19,184 nucleotides of DNA from Acanthaster planci (lineage: Eukaryota; Echinodermata; Asteroidea; Valvatida; Acanthasteridae): assembly GCF_001949145.1 (NCBI RefSeq), contig NW_019091611.1, positions 275,574 through 294,757 of the forward strand, written 5' to 3'. Shown piece after piece: positions 7,907 through 16,937 of this stretch. The notes under the pieces were generated by a model. It had not been told where the DNA came from, did not search any database, and saw nothing but the letters and a program-made list of their open reading frames with translations. The position numbers and the translations under genes are program-made. Every line of letters starts with the position of its first letter. Positions within the stretch are counted from its first letter, which is position 1.

Positions 7907-9959
7907 ATGAGCTCCGATCTCTTGCGGAATAAGGGCAAGGCCAAGCCGCATGAATGGGCACTCTATATCCTAAGCGGCTCAGACGAGGACTCCGGCCTTT
8001 ACTGTGGTGCTGGATTCCGCAGTGGTCAGAATTCCCCCGGGACATTCTTGACTTATAACCATTCTATCTCTCCACCCTCCAAGCGACAACCTAGTCAACC
8101 AAGCCAGTGCCTCCACCAACTGCCTAAGATGCAACGAGTCGGCAAATTGACAGCCTATGGTTCAGAAAAGCCAGCAGGCCAACGGGCTCCTCTCCCCCCG
8201 CTGCCCGCAACGGCTACCGGCTGTTGTAGCTCTGCAGCACGCAAGGCTGCATCCTACTAGCATCGGTCAAAGAGACATCTAGTTGGCCTCATACAGACAA
8301 CGCCAAGACGGGTTCCCACATTTCACCGGGTCAGGCCTCCTGGTGATTCCTCGACTCACCGGACCGGGACACCCAACAAGAACTCACCGGGCACCGTGGA
8401 GCCTACTGGGCTACTACAGCGCCATGGCTTCCGCCCTCCACAATCCATCCACGGCTCCGGCTTTCAGCTGGGTATTTCCGGGAAACCAGGACCTTCCTCT
8501 GCTGACCCATTGGCCCAAGAAGATGGGGTCCGTACCAGCCAAGTTCCCACCTGCCCCCAGGGGATGAGTCTCCGACCTCACCCACTGCGTCGGCTGCTAA
8601 TTCACCCCCACATTCCACCCGAGGGCAAATGGTCTTCTTTTTCATCAGTTTCTTCAAAATCCAAAAGAGACGTCATTCCAAGCAATGGGAACTCTCCCCT
8701 GAACCATGGATGACAGCATTCCAGTCTATTTAGGAATCTCTGTCCTCCCTCGTCCGCTGCCTGAGCGACAAACCCACACTGGCTTCTGCTCTGGACCTGG
8801 ACCTACCTCTCCCGTTTCTTGCAGCCTCAACCCGTTCTGCAGTCACGGACGACTGCTCGGAATGTGGAACTCACTGAGGCTTGAGTCAAGCTGGTGTTCC
8901 CCTTCCGGAACATTTTGCTACGTATGGGAGCACCCACGGATCTGACCATGGCATGACTGTGCTTCAGTCCGAGCAGCAGACACCATCATCAGGAGAAGAT
9001 GATACCGATTCTGTGGGCGATCTCACCCCTTCTGAGGGCCGGCTTCACTTCCTTAAATGCGACATGATTCAGATCCTCGGCCTCCAGGCTCCCTCCCCCC
9101 CGAAAAGGGACACGGTCATGCTTCCTTCAAGCGTCATACGACCAGGCTGGAATCTTCGGGTCCAACTTTCCCGGAAATTCTGCTTGACCGTTCATGCATC
9201 GAAATATTTGATTCAATCAGCAAGGCCTCACGCTGGTGCCCTTACCCCCCTAGGGCCCTGGCTTGTTACCACTTTCCGACCGAGGATCATGACAGTCTCC
9301 TTTGAGTGCCAGAGATTCCCTCCATAGCTAGAGACGAAGTGACTGCTGACTCGGGCAAGCCTCCTTTGAAGTTGATCTTCCGTGATGGTGACAAGTCTCG
9401 CCTAGAGACAGCCTTGGTTAAACTTGACAAGGCTTCTTGTTTTGGCCTGCACTGTACAGCCTTTCTCCTCTCTGAATACATTGCATGTGCTTGCGAGGAG
9501 AACTCACCAGTGTCCCCAGATTTGGTGGCCCTGGCGCTTCAGGGCCTCGATGAGGGCCGAGCTCACTCCTTCAAGCAATTCACCCGGATTTCCTGCCTGG
9601 CTTCTTCTACCCGCAGAGCCAATGCCATGCCATGGAGGCACATTCCTCACGAAGGCGTAAAATCTAGACTTTCTGGCAAGGACTTCTTTGCCGGCAAGTT
9701 CTTGGAATCTATCAAGGCCAAAGCCGAATGCATTGATACCACCAAGAAGTTTTCCTTCCGGGAACCAATGACCTCTGCCTTGCGGCAAGCTCAGCCGCTT
9801 TGTTCTCAGAATCCTAAGCCACTGCCACCTTTCGTCCCTCACGCCCACAACCGACCCAAGGTCGAGCTTCAACCCGCACTTCACTTAAGCAAAGCAAGCC
9901 CCAATGTTCGAGGATCTTCGTCGTGCACCCCCCGTTCCTTCGGGGGACGTCACCGATGA
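7907..9959 (+). pseudogene. DIRS ORF1 (gag-like), broken
   Basis: This is a gag-like region in several frames. The part at 7907-8260 contains HEWALYILSGSDEDSGLYCG, which resembles a decayed Cys/His motif of DIRS gag. The part at 8283-8713 is Pro-rich. From 9057 to 9959 one frame is open apart from a TGA at 9303-9305. It has FPEILLDRSCIEIFDSISKA and YHFPTEDHD, then after the stop a helical C-terminal half (LVKLDKASCFGLHCTAFLL, RRANAMPWRHI, GKDFFAGKFLESIKAKAE). The last block matches the usual DIRS gag tail with a RR-aromatic stretch followed by a FxGxxF-type motif. In active elements gag packages RNA. The product here is split by at least two frame changes plus the stop. Its final 56 bases overlap ORF2. 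Confidence 0.65.
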
Positions 9960-11075
9960 CTGCGCCATTTCACATTCCACAACCGTCAATCTCAAACCTG
10001 CCGGCGGTCGCTTATGGAAATTTGCAGGGTTGTGGGGAGAGATCACCTCGGACGAATGGGTCCTGTCAACTATTGCACACAGCCACTTCCTCGAGTTCAA
10101 GAGTGCCCCTCCGTCCGTGGTGATATTGTGTTCGACCATGGTGCCACGCAAGAGAGACAAACGCCTTGCCCAGGAGGCCGAACCTCACTCTCTCTTCCAG
10201 AAATATGCCATCAGTTATGTTCAACCCAACCTCGTCACAGACGGCTTTCTGTCCACCTTCTTTCTTACTCCCGAGAAGGGGACCGACAAGTGGCGACTAA
10301 TAATCAATCTCAGACCACTCAACAAGTATATCCGGCCCAAGAAATTCTTGATGAAAACCATACTGTCAGTAATACGTTTTACCCCAACTCCGTCCAGGGC
10401 TTCGATGATTGACCTCTGGGATGCATATCTTCACATTCCCATCCACAAGGTGGATTGCAAGTTTTTCCGCTTCATATTAAAGGGTCAAGTCTATGAATGT
10501 TGGGCCCTGCCCTTCGGCCTTTCAACATCCCCCAAGGTCTTCACCCAGGTTGCGAAGACTGTCTCTGCCCATCTACGCCAGCTGGATGTGCTGATCTTCC
10601 AGTATCTGGACAACTGGCTGATCGTAGGTCGTACTTTAGAGATGTCTCCATCTCAGTCCCTGACTTACCTCAGGGTAGAACTCGATCTCCGCAGGGGCAC
10701 TATCACCCCGATGGCCGATTGCATTGCCAGTCTCCGGGAGTGCGTATCCCTTTTATGTTCAACCTGGTTTCCTTCAGCCATCGCGTAGCTTCACCTTCTC
10801 GGGCTGATGGTGAGTATGGTCGACCTGATACCTTGGTGCATGCTTCACATGCGACCTCTTCAACTTCATCTGCTCTCCTGTTACAGGCCCAAATGGGATC
10901 CAGTCAGTCATATGGTTTGTCTGCTTTGGTGGTTATAGGAACGTCATTAATTGCCGTTTTACCGTTCCTGCAGCCAAAACCGGCCGTAGTAAAAACAACC
11001 AATGCATCATCTCACAGCTGGGGGGGGCTCCCTCCCTCTTCATCAGATCTCGGGAACACGGAATTTTCATAGAAT
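9904..11075 (+). pseudogene. DIRS ORF2: reverse transcriptase and RNase H, broken
   Basis: One open frame at 9904-10788 encodes the lead segment (AGGRLWKFAGLW, WVLSTIAHSHFLEF) and RT: GFLSTFFLTPEKGTDKWRLI, then NLRPLNKYI, MIDLWDAYLHIPI (first catalytic Asp at 10411), ALPFGLSTSPKVF and YLDNWLI (10603-10623). The usual YLDDWL has its second catalytic Asp changed to Asn. The segment after it is shorter than normal, as about 30 residues before SLTYLRVELDL seem deleted. A TAG at 10786 is followed in the same frame by the RNase H entry (LHLLGLMVSMVDLIP, LHMRPLQLHLLS) and a second TAG at 10936. The rest lies one frame over: LPFLQPKPAVVKTTNASSHS with Asn (11001) where TDAS-type motifs have Asp. The order matches DIRS pol. 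It starts at the ATG at 9904, overlapping ORF1. Confidence 0.85.
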
Positions 11076-11080
11076 GTCCC

Positions 11081-11970
11081 CTTACTAAGAAACTAGTTTC
11101 GTCATGGGACTTAAACAAGGTTCTCCGGATGCTGGCCGGTCCTCCCTTCGAACCCTTGAGTGATGCGACCCTTTTACACACTTGTACTAAGTTGGCCTTT
11201 CTCCTAGCGGCGGCTACATCTAGGAGAAGCTATGAATTACAGGTTCTCTTGGCAGTAGACGGTCACTTATGCTGGGAGCCTCACGGAGTCTGTCTCACCC
11301 CAGCTGTCGATTTTCTGACCAAAAACAGACTCCCTCCTTCGAGCCTTGGACATCTTTGTACCTACGATCTCCTTGCACTCTGGGGATAATGCTTATATGA
11401 AAAGCTCTGGTGTCCAGTTCGTACTCTGAAGTGGTACTTGGCCAAAACTAATGGTCTCAGAGGATCAACAATCAACTGCTCATCACCTCTACAAGCCCAT
11501 ATCGTCCAGCAGCAAGAGATACGATAGCCCGCTGGACGGTTTCAGCCATCAAGTTTGCTAATCCAGATTGGCCTTGACAACCTCATGAGCAAGAGAAATA
11601 CTACATCAGGGCTCATGACATTAGAGCAGTTGCTACTTCATGGTCTTACTTTCGGGGTGTTCCCATTACAGACATATGTAAAGCTGCATGCTGGAACTCT
11701 ACTTTCACATCCTGCTACCTGAAGAACGTCCTGCAAAACGACTCTTTACATGGCACGACGGTCCTACTGCCCGCAGCACAAGCTCCTACAGTAAAGGCGG
11801 ATAACAATGCATCAGAAGAATCCCATTGGGGTGAGTTAAGTTCTAACCTCATTTATCATGTGAGTTTCTCATTGACATTGATTTGTTTGCCTGCCTATGT
11901 TTACATCCGTCTCACTTATATGTTCAGTAGCCAACCCTCTACCAGTACATGTGCCACTCTGCATATGTAG
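11081..11970 (+). pseudogene. DIRS ORF3: tyrosine recombinase, broken
   Basis: This frame starts near 11081 (LTKKLVSSWDLNKVLRMLAG) and runs to a TAA at 11387, with PPFEPLSDATLLHTCTKLAF and the first catalytic Arg region AATSRRSYELQ (Arg codons at 11222 and 11225). The same frame continues past the stop as KLWCPVRTLKWYLAKTNGLR to a TAG near 11525. After a frameshift the C-terminal catalytic part is open from 11578: RAHDIRAVATSWSYFRGVPI (His 11614, Arg 11623), AACWNSTFTSCYLKNVL (Trp 11692, Tyr 11716). A TGA at 11575 lies just before it. HxxR, W and Y fit the tyrosine recombinase family, which joins the circular DNA to the target. The reading frame ends with TAG at 11968, inside the internal complementary region. 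Confidence 0.85.
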
Positions 11971-12066
11971 TGACTGTTTGGGTAGGTACATTTAGAGTAC
12001 CGTAGACTCCTCCCCTACATTAACTGCATGGGTCGAGTGTACTAGAGAATACCTACCCAAACAGTC
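11959..12066 (+). repeat. DIRS internal complementary region (ICR)
   Basis: Bases 11961-11990 (GCATATGTAGTGACTGTTTG GGTAGGTA) are the reverse complement of the outer part of the left terminal repeat. Bases 12008-12066 (CCTCCCCTACATTAACTGCA, then CTAGAGAATACC) are the reverse complement of the outer end of the right terminus at about 12234-12293. In the DIRS1 model this region templates completion of the ends and gives the circle junction. Its presence is what separates DIRS-like elements from Ngaro/PAT types. Confidence 0.85.
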
Positions 12067-12144
12067 CTCTCCCGCCCGTCCTCCCCACCAGGCTACAACA
12101 TTTTTAGTCGATTTTGAAAAGGACGAACGTGGCAGCGAGAATAT

Positions 12145-12293
12145 AGTACATAGTGGGACGTCAAAGGGCATCTTGGATGATAAGGTCTTTTCAACAAATA
12201 GCTATACGCGCATGGGAACTTTGCATATGTAGTGACTGTTTGACCAGGTATTCTCTAGTAGACCCGACCCACACAGTTAATGTGGGGGAGGAC
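12145..12293 (-). repeat. DIRS right inverted terminal repeat and unique outer end
   Basis: Reverse complement of 12145-12252 matches the left terminal repeat. Outside it, the stretch TTCTCTAGTAGACCCGACCC ACACAGTTAATG (12251-12282) has no left-end partner but is mirrored in the internal complementary region. That fixes the right edge of the element near 12293. Confidence 0.82.
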
Positions 12294-13199
12294 ATTAGTG
12301 AGGGATGAGCACTTGTAACTAGGTCAGGGAACAAACCACAATCTAACGACGATCGAGACTATGCGAAAGCCACTCAATTGTGCAAGAATCGAGTGGTTTG
12401 TAATTTGTGAACTTTTTTTAGATCACAGTTTCCAGATGACATTAATCTCTTTTTCAGCCAAACAGTTAAATACAAATTTACAGGAAGCATGTTACTCCAG
12501 ATTTAACCATGCCGGGGGCATTTATAAATGCTGATTCTGCTGGGCCGGGATATTTTTCATTTTTTTTCTGTTTTCAAAATTCCTTAAAAATTCATATCTT
12601 CGTTTAGTGGACCTTTCTTAAATAATTTATTTATTACCAAATTCTCGCGACCATTCTAGTGGTCGAATTGTGGTTTGATTTACGTACTAAAAACATTAAA
12701 GATTTAAAGTCATAGGCCTTAATGAATAAATGAAGATTAAAAAGAAAAATTTAAAAACATTGAAAAAAAGTAACAAAAATAAACATTAAAAAAGGGATAC
12801 ACTTTAACATAGAAAAAACTTTAACAATGACTCGAGTTAAGCCGTGAGTTATTTATAGTTGGCGTTTTATACAGTTGCTGGAACTCACATTTGGAACTCA
12901 GATTTTATGACGTTGTGTCTTTCGCTTAAAAATAATGAAATTTTTGGGGTCAGCAGTGATGTTGGGACATACATGTAAGTTTAGGGACAGTTTCTGAGTT
13001 CTGACGGATGCCACTTCTGATGATTGCACTATTTTTGCGTGATTGGTCAATCAACCTTTAATTCTCAAGTTGTTGGCATTTTCAATCCAACTAAAACAAC
13101 TCAGTTGACATTAGGCATTCGGTCATCATTTCTCATAGGCTTTTAAAAATTATGCCTTAATTTTGTTTTTATTCTGTGAAATACATGTACAGGCATGAC
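12294..13199. other. AT-rich, no recognised feature
   Basis: Right flank of the DIRS element. It is mostly A/T-rich, with A-rich stretches near 12720-12830 and a TACATGTA-type palindrome near 12970. No coding resemblance found. The 5' part of the DDE transposon remnant may have been here, but nothing can be traced. Confidence 0.4.
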
Positions 13200-13666
13200 A
13201 GCTCCCCATGGAAAGTAGGTAAATTCAACAGAAGTCCTTGTTGCCATCTGCCTTTTCTTAGAACCCAATTGCCAGGTGTATTATAGATTGTTTTGAATTT
13301 AAAACTGAGAAACCGTCAACTTCGAAGGGACAGGTGCTGATGTATTCTCATTACAAAGGAACATACACTTTTAAAGTATTGGTTGGTATCTCTCCACATA
13401 TTTCTTGTCCAAGACTTTTTCTGGAAGAACAAGAGAGACAATTGTCAGGCCTCCATTTGCTGCACCTCACCAACAGTTCAAGGGTGAGGACTTTGAGTCT
13501 GCATTTAAAATATCCCCTGTGAGAGTACATGTAAAAAGAGTCAAGAATTAGAATCTTTCATATTCTAAATGTAAAATTTCCTCATGAACTGCTGTCCTGT
13601 GTAAATGATGTTGTACACATTTGTGCTGTGTTGGCAAAGCTGCAGAGTCCTGTGATAAAGAAATGA
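13200..13666 (+). pseudogene. DDE_Tnp_4 (THAP/ISL2EU-type) transposase remnant
   Basis: Three conserved blocks occur in family order. The first is an entry like ESR..QQKSLLPSAF (about 13208-13257), then CIIDCFEFKTEKPSTSKGQ followed by MYSHYKGTYTFKVLVGISPH in one frame (about 13277-13400), including the first catalytic Asp. The second, at 13441-13548 after a deletion, is IVRPPFAAPHQQFKGEDFES and then VRVHVKRV, where Lys stands at the usual catalytic Glu of VRVHVER. The third, at 13550-13666 after another frame change, is RIFHILNVKFPHELLSCVND then CAVLAKLQSPVIKK and a stop, the expected C-terminus. These enzymes cut and paste DNA transposons. This copy lacks the middle, including the second catalytic Asp, and is shifted at least twice. 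Confidence 0.7.
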
Positions 13667-14045
13667 ACTTTTATCAAGTAAGGATGCGAGGATGCTGTTG
13701 TGGGCTGCCAGTTTTCATTTTTAGTTCTGGTGTTGGTGAGTTTTTAATTGCTAAAATATCTGCATTCTGGTGAGCCACCTTTCATCCAAATGACTTTTAT
13801 GTGTGCCATTGAATTCTTGCTGAACTGTGTGATGTGTTTTTATCTGGATTTTATCTGTTTTGGATGTTAAACTGTGCAACTTAATTTTTTTGCTAGTTCA
13901 ACAGCGTGGTGGCTAGGACTTCGTACTATTGTGTATGCTTATTCATACTCATCAGATCTGTTCACAGAGCATTGTGTAGTCCATTGGGCAGTTTCAGTGT
14001 CAGTCGGGGATGTGAACCTAACATTCTTTGCCATAGCCACCCACA
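13667..14045. other. No recognised feature
   Basis: Spacer between the transposase remnant and non-LTR fossil C. Two overlapping open frames across 13874-14154 are shadow-like and match nothing known; part may be the eroded 5' region of element C. Confidence 0.35.
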
Positions 14046-15512
14046 TTGCTACCCAAAAATGGTGGTTCACAATCAACGATTGGAATCCCATTTCCAGTGC
14101 AGAAATGGTCTAAACGAGGATTCACCTTCTTATCTCTCCAAAATCACAACATAGGTTTTGATATATCTATTTGCATGGATGTACAGACCAACCCAGAACC
14201 AAGAATCTTGCCAAAAATTCCTGCCAGGAAAATAGGTTTTGGCTGTGGAGGCAATAACTTACAAACAATGTCAATGCCAACATATCCTGCCCTCACTGGA
14301 TGTCATTGCACCCAGCCTATACCATAAACCAGTCAATAGGTTTATAGCCTTCGCAATACAGCTTATTTGCATGTGCAACACCATCTCCTGCAAACAATGA
14401 AGGTTCAAGGGTTGCTCAAATTTTAAGGGAGAAGAGGTGGCAAGAGAAAAAATGGAGAATAAAACACACCATCACCTTCAAGAGTGGGCTACATTTGACG
14501 CTCAGACTACTACGATCCCTATAAGAGTGTCTGTCCGGCATGATACACATACTGCTACACAGAGTGGGCACAAGCCGCTAATAATATGTCAGCTTGTCCC
14601 AATAAATCGTCATCAGGCTGACTGAGAATCAGTAACTGGTGGAAACTCTCCCTTACCCTGCATGCTTTAACCAATGCAAGATCTCTTAATAATAAATTAC
14701 ATGAGTTTGAACTTGCGCTTAGATTAAATCAAGTGGACGTAGCAGTCGTCACTGAGACTTTTTTTAATGAGTCAACAATTCAGGCAGCTGACATTCCTCC
14801 TTATACCATTATTAACAAAAATCGCATAACCATTGGGGCAGAGGAGTGGCTGTTTATGCTAAAGATCTTCTAACTGTCCACATATTAGAATTTCATAATT
14901 GTGATTTTGAGTGCCTATGGTTAAAGTTCTCATTTATGGGAAAAAGACGACTGCCCATGAATCTTTATGTTGGAGCTATTTACTTTCCTCCAGGATCAAC
15001 TTATGAATATGAACTTAAAGATCATGTCTGCGAAACAATTCACCAGATTTATACAACGGATGTGTCAGCTATCATCATGGTATTAGGTGATTTTTTTTAA
15101 CGAAATGAACTGTGATTATCTGCAACTTCACTTTGGAATGGTCTAGCTTGTCCAGTTCACAACACGTTTGGACGTTACATTTGATAAAATTTACGTCAAC
15201 TATCCATTTTTGTTTGACAAGGCAACACTGCTGGCCCCAATCGGGTCAAGCAATCATAACTCTATTCTTGCTAAGCCTGAAGCTGAATTGCCACAACATG
15301 AAAACAACACAATTACATTACGCCCATACAGGGATTCATCTGTCAGATCATTTGGCCAATGGATTGTTAATTATGACTGGAATCATGGATTTGTAGGTTT
15401 AACAACAACCAACAAGTTGATTTCTACTTGACTGAGACTACGAACAAATACCATCATTTCCCGTTAATTTCCATTAATTTGACTGCCCATAAAGTTTTAG
15501 GGCACACAGTGT
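14046..15512 (+). pseudogene. ORF2 N-terminus and endonuclease of element C
   Basis: The region begins with a short frame carrying MDVQTNPEP, then a basic segment (near 14400-14460, ILREKRWQEKKWRIKHTITF). The endonuclease starts at about 14664 with LTNARSLNNKLHEFELALRL, VDVAVVTET (catalytic Glu) and STIQAADIPPY. After a frameshift near 14838 it reads GRGVAVYAKDLLTV, FECLWLKF, LYVGAIYFPPGSTYEYELKD, MVLGDF. There the Asn after GDF is displaced by an expanded T run. Then come LDVTFDKIYVNYPFLFDKAT, LLAPIGSSNHNSI (Asn where SDH has Asp), ENNTITLRPYRDSSVRSFGQ and, one frame over, DFYLTETTNKYHHFPLI. This is the APE endonuclease plus linker of an L2-like element, with at least three frame changes. 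Confidence 0.75.
14178..14201 (+). other. Degenerate 2A-like (ribosome-skipping) motif
   Basis: DVQTNPEP occupies the position of a D(V/I)ExNPGP 2A peptide. It follows a hydrophobic-rich FDISICM and lies upstream of the endonuclease. 2A-like sequences near the N-terminus of APE-type non-LTR proteins have been described in sea urchin and lancelet elements. Here Gly of NPGP is Glu and Glu of DVE is Gln, so skipping should not work in this copy. Confidence 0.55.
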
Positions 15513-16058
15513 AATGCAAGCAACTGCGCAAGCATTAAATTTGATGTTGTCATGAGATTATACCAAGCACCAACAAATGCATGAATATTCAATATCCTAT
15601 ACCTCGGTCCACAAAGTGTTAAGGATGTAGGTTACCAGCGACAAATTGTGGTGCCAATCATAGGGTACAAAGGGGTTTCGTGGTTATGAAAAAAGATAGA
15701 TAGCAAGCGTTCGCTGCGCTAGGCTATGGACATACCAGGCATGACAGAAAGGGCTAATAGGCCAGATGTTACAGCCTGGGCAGTTCAAACTCCTTCTTGT
15801 ACAAATTTGGGAAAAAACTAACTTCATCGACACATGCTTCCGCCAGAGAAAACAAATTGAATAAATTTGCGGTCCAGTAATGTGTCTCCTTTAGTCATCC
15901 CCAAATGTCTAACTGAAAGATGAAACAAATCTACAGTGCCCTCACTGGCAAGAATTCTTCATAAGGGACTCCTTTGTTTCTTTGTACATTTTAAATTGCC
16001 TCCCAGCCGCTCTGTACTTGTCATTCTCTATAACTGGTTTCATTTTTAAATATAACTA
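15513..16058 (+). other. Element C remainder, unrecognised
   Basis: Lies between the linker of element C and the nested MITE. Short frames here match neither RT nor known domains. It may be 3' UTR of element C or unrelated DNA brought together by deletion. Confidence 0.3.
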
Positions 16059-16082
16059 CAGTAAACTCTGGCTAAGTCGGCA
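16059..16082 (+). repeat. MITE left terminal inverted repeat
   Basis: Starts CAGTAAACTCTGG and ends TAAGTCGGCA, directly after a TA. Three mismatches against the right repeat. Confidence 0.8.
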
Positions 16083-16589
16083 CTCTCGGGACTCAAGAAA
16101 TTATGACGAAAATATGTTAATGCCGACTTGTGCTGTAAGTCGTCATTTTGTTGACTTACACATACACATGTATTGCCTATATACATTATGATTCCTTACA
16201 CCAATTCAATGGCTTTGATTTACCCTGGTTTATTTCTACTTCCATGGTCGATCCCAGCAAATTTATTCTCGATTATTATCCTCACAGGCTGCAAATTTGA
16301 AAATGATCATGTGCCCCTAAGGACAAACCAGCACATACATGTCCGTGATCTGTTACGGAACAGCAAAACATACACTCATCCGCACACACATTGGTTAAGT
16401 TTGTTCAATAAGGCGACCCCCAAAATGGACAGAGCGCATGTGTGTAGCACTAGAGGGGTTACTGGTATTGATGTACTCATGCTGGCCAATTATCAACCAT
16501 GGCCTGTGCTGCTAATAAACAGACATCAGTCAGGTAGCGTCTTGGAAACTGCAGCAAAGGAAACTGATATCAAAGCAAAAGTTTTGTAA

Positions 16590-16783
16590 TGCTGACTTAC
16601 ATAAACGAATTTTTGTGGTTTTGTGGAAGAAGGACCGAGAAAAACATGCCGACTTATATGAAATGACAACTTATAAATGCCGACTTAGAAATGAAATTTT
16701 CAATGGAAAGGCATTACAGACGATAGGGACTTTTGTCAAAAGGCCGACTTAAACGATCTGACGAGTTACACGATGCCGACTTA
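16590..16783 (+). repeat. Subterminal GCCGACTTA array of the MITE
   Basis: The 10-mer TGCCGACTTA or one-to-two-base variants occur at 16590, 16647, 16664, 16678, 16742 and 16774, all in one orientation, plus 16121 near the left end. The last copy is part of the terminal repeat itself. Such subterminal repeats are commonly transposase binding sites; that role is inferred. Confidence 0.7.
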
Positions 16784-16797
16784 GTCGGAGTATACTG
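16774..16797 (-). repeat. MITE right terminal inverted repeat
   Basis: Read inward on the minus strand it starts CAGTATACTCCGA and ends TAAGTCGGCA. A TA follows it at 16798-16799. Confidence 0.8.
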
Positions 16798-16799
16798 TA

Positions 16800-16937
16800 T
16801 TTATTTTAAGTTTTATAATTACTGTACATATTTGTATTCAATTTTGTTTATGTTACATTTTTGTAATGACTACAATTCACTCTTCTGGCTGCCCTGTGTC
16901 AGTTTTTATCAAAATAAACCTCTGAATAAATAAAAAG
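16800..16937 (+). other. 3' UTR-like tail of element C
   Basis: AT-rich segment ending CAAAATAAACCTCTGAATAA and ATAAAAAG. The AATAAACC...GAATAAATAAA end resembles L2-type non-LTR 3' termini, which use short simple repeats instead of long poly(A). Confidence 0.45.

Larger units (their letters stand above)
7141..12293 (+). mobile_element. DIRS1-like retrotransposon, near full length, inactivated
   Basis: About 5.15 kb with the full DIRS architecture: inverted terminal repeats at both ends, an overlapping gag-like ORF1 and RT/RNase H ORF2, a tyrosine recombinase ORF3, and an internal complementary region that repeats, in reverse complement, the outer ends of both terminal repeats. DIRS elements replicate by reverse transcription and are thought to insert as circles by the element's tyrosine recombinase instead of an integrase, hence no target duplication. 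The body is markedly GC-richer than the flanks. Nonsense codons and frameshifts occur in every ORF, and two catalytic Asp codons are Asn. I saw no methyltransferase-like domain, which some DIRS elements have. Confidence 0.9.
16059..16797. mobile_element. pogo-like MITE, 739 bp, TA target duplication
   Basis: The ends are 24-bp terminal inverted repeats (CAGTAAACTC...AAGTCGGCA at left, CAGTATACTC...AAGTCGGCA at right when read inward), matching at 21 of 24 positions. TA dinucleotides flank both ends at 16057-16058 and 16798-16799. CAGT termini and TA duplication are typical of pogo/Tigger-type Tc1-mariner elements. The 138-codon open frame inside (16173-16589) shows no DDE or HTH motif, so it is nonautonomous. 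Several GCCGACTTA copies lie near the right end. Confidence 0.8.
14046..16937 (+). mobile_element. Non-LTR retrotransposon fossil C (L2/CR1-like), RT lost
   Basis: A plus-strand fossil with a 2A-like peptide, a basic region, and an APE-type endonuclease followed by the linker (14046-15512). I see no recognisable reverse transcriptase after it. A 3' UTR-like segment ends in TAAACCTCTGAATAAATAAA at 16914-16933, a typical L2-type AATAAA-rich terminus. The distance between linker and tail is too short for a full RT, so the middle was deleted, or two related copies are juxtaposed. A pogo-like MITE sits within it at 16059-16797. The link between the EN part and the tail is inferred from order and orientation. 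Confidence 0.55.

Noticed and set aside
8283-8713. Independent genes in the Pro-rich frames at 8283-8567 and 8396-8713
   Set aside because: They overlap in different frames inside the DIRS ORF1 interval and are best read as frame-shifted gag pieces.
9504-9884. 126-codon minus-strand frame within the DIRS gag region
   Set aside because: It is a shadow of the plus-strand gag-like frame, which shows family-like blocks; the antisense translation shows none.
9904-11075. Interpretation of the RT region as a retrovirus or LTR retrotransposon
   Set aside because: There are no LTRs, no protease and no DDE integrase. A tyrosine recombinase and inverted termini with an internal complementary region follow instead.
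16173-16589. Open frame inside the MITE as a transposase
   Set aside because: No DDE/DDD, HTH or CENP-B-like residues are visible and the composition is unremarkable; it is likely a chance frame.
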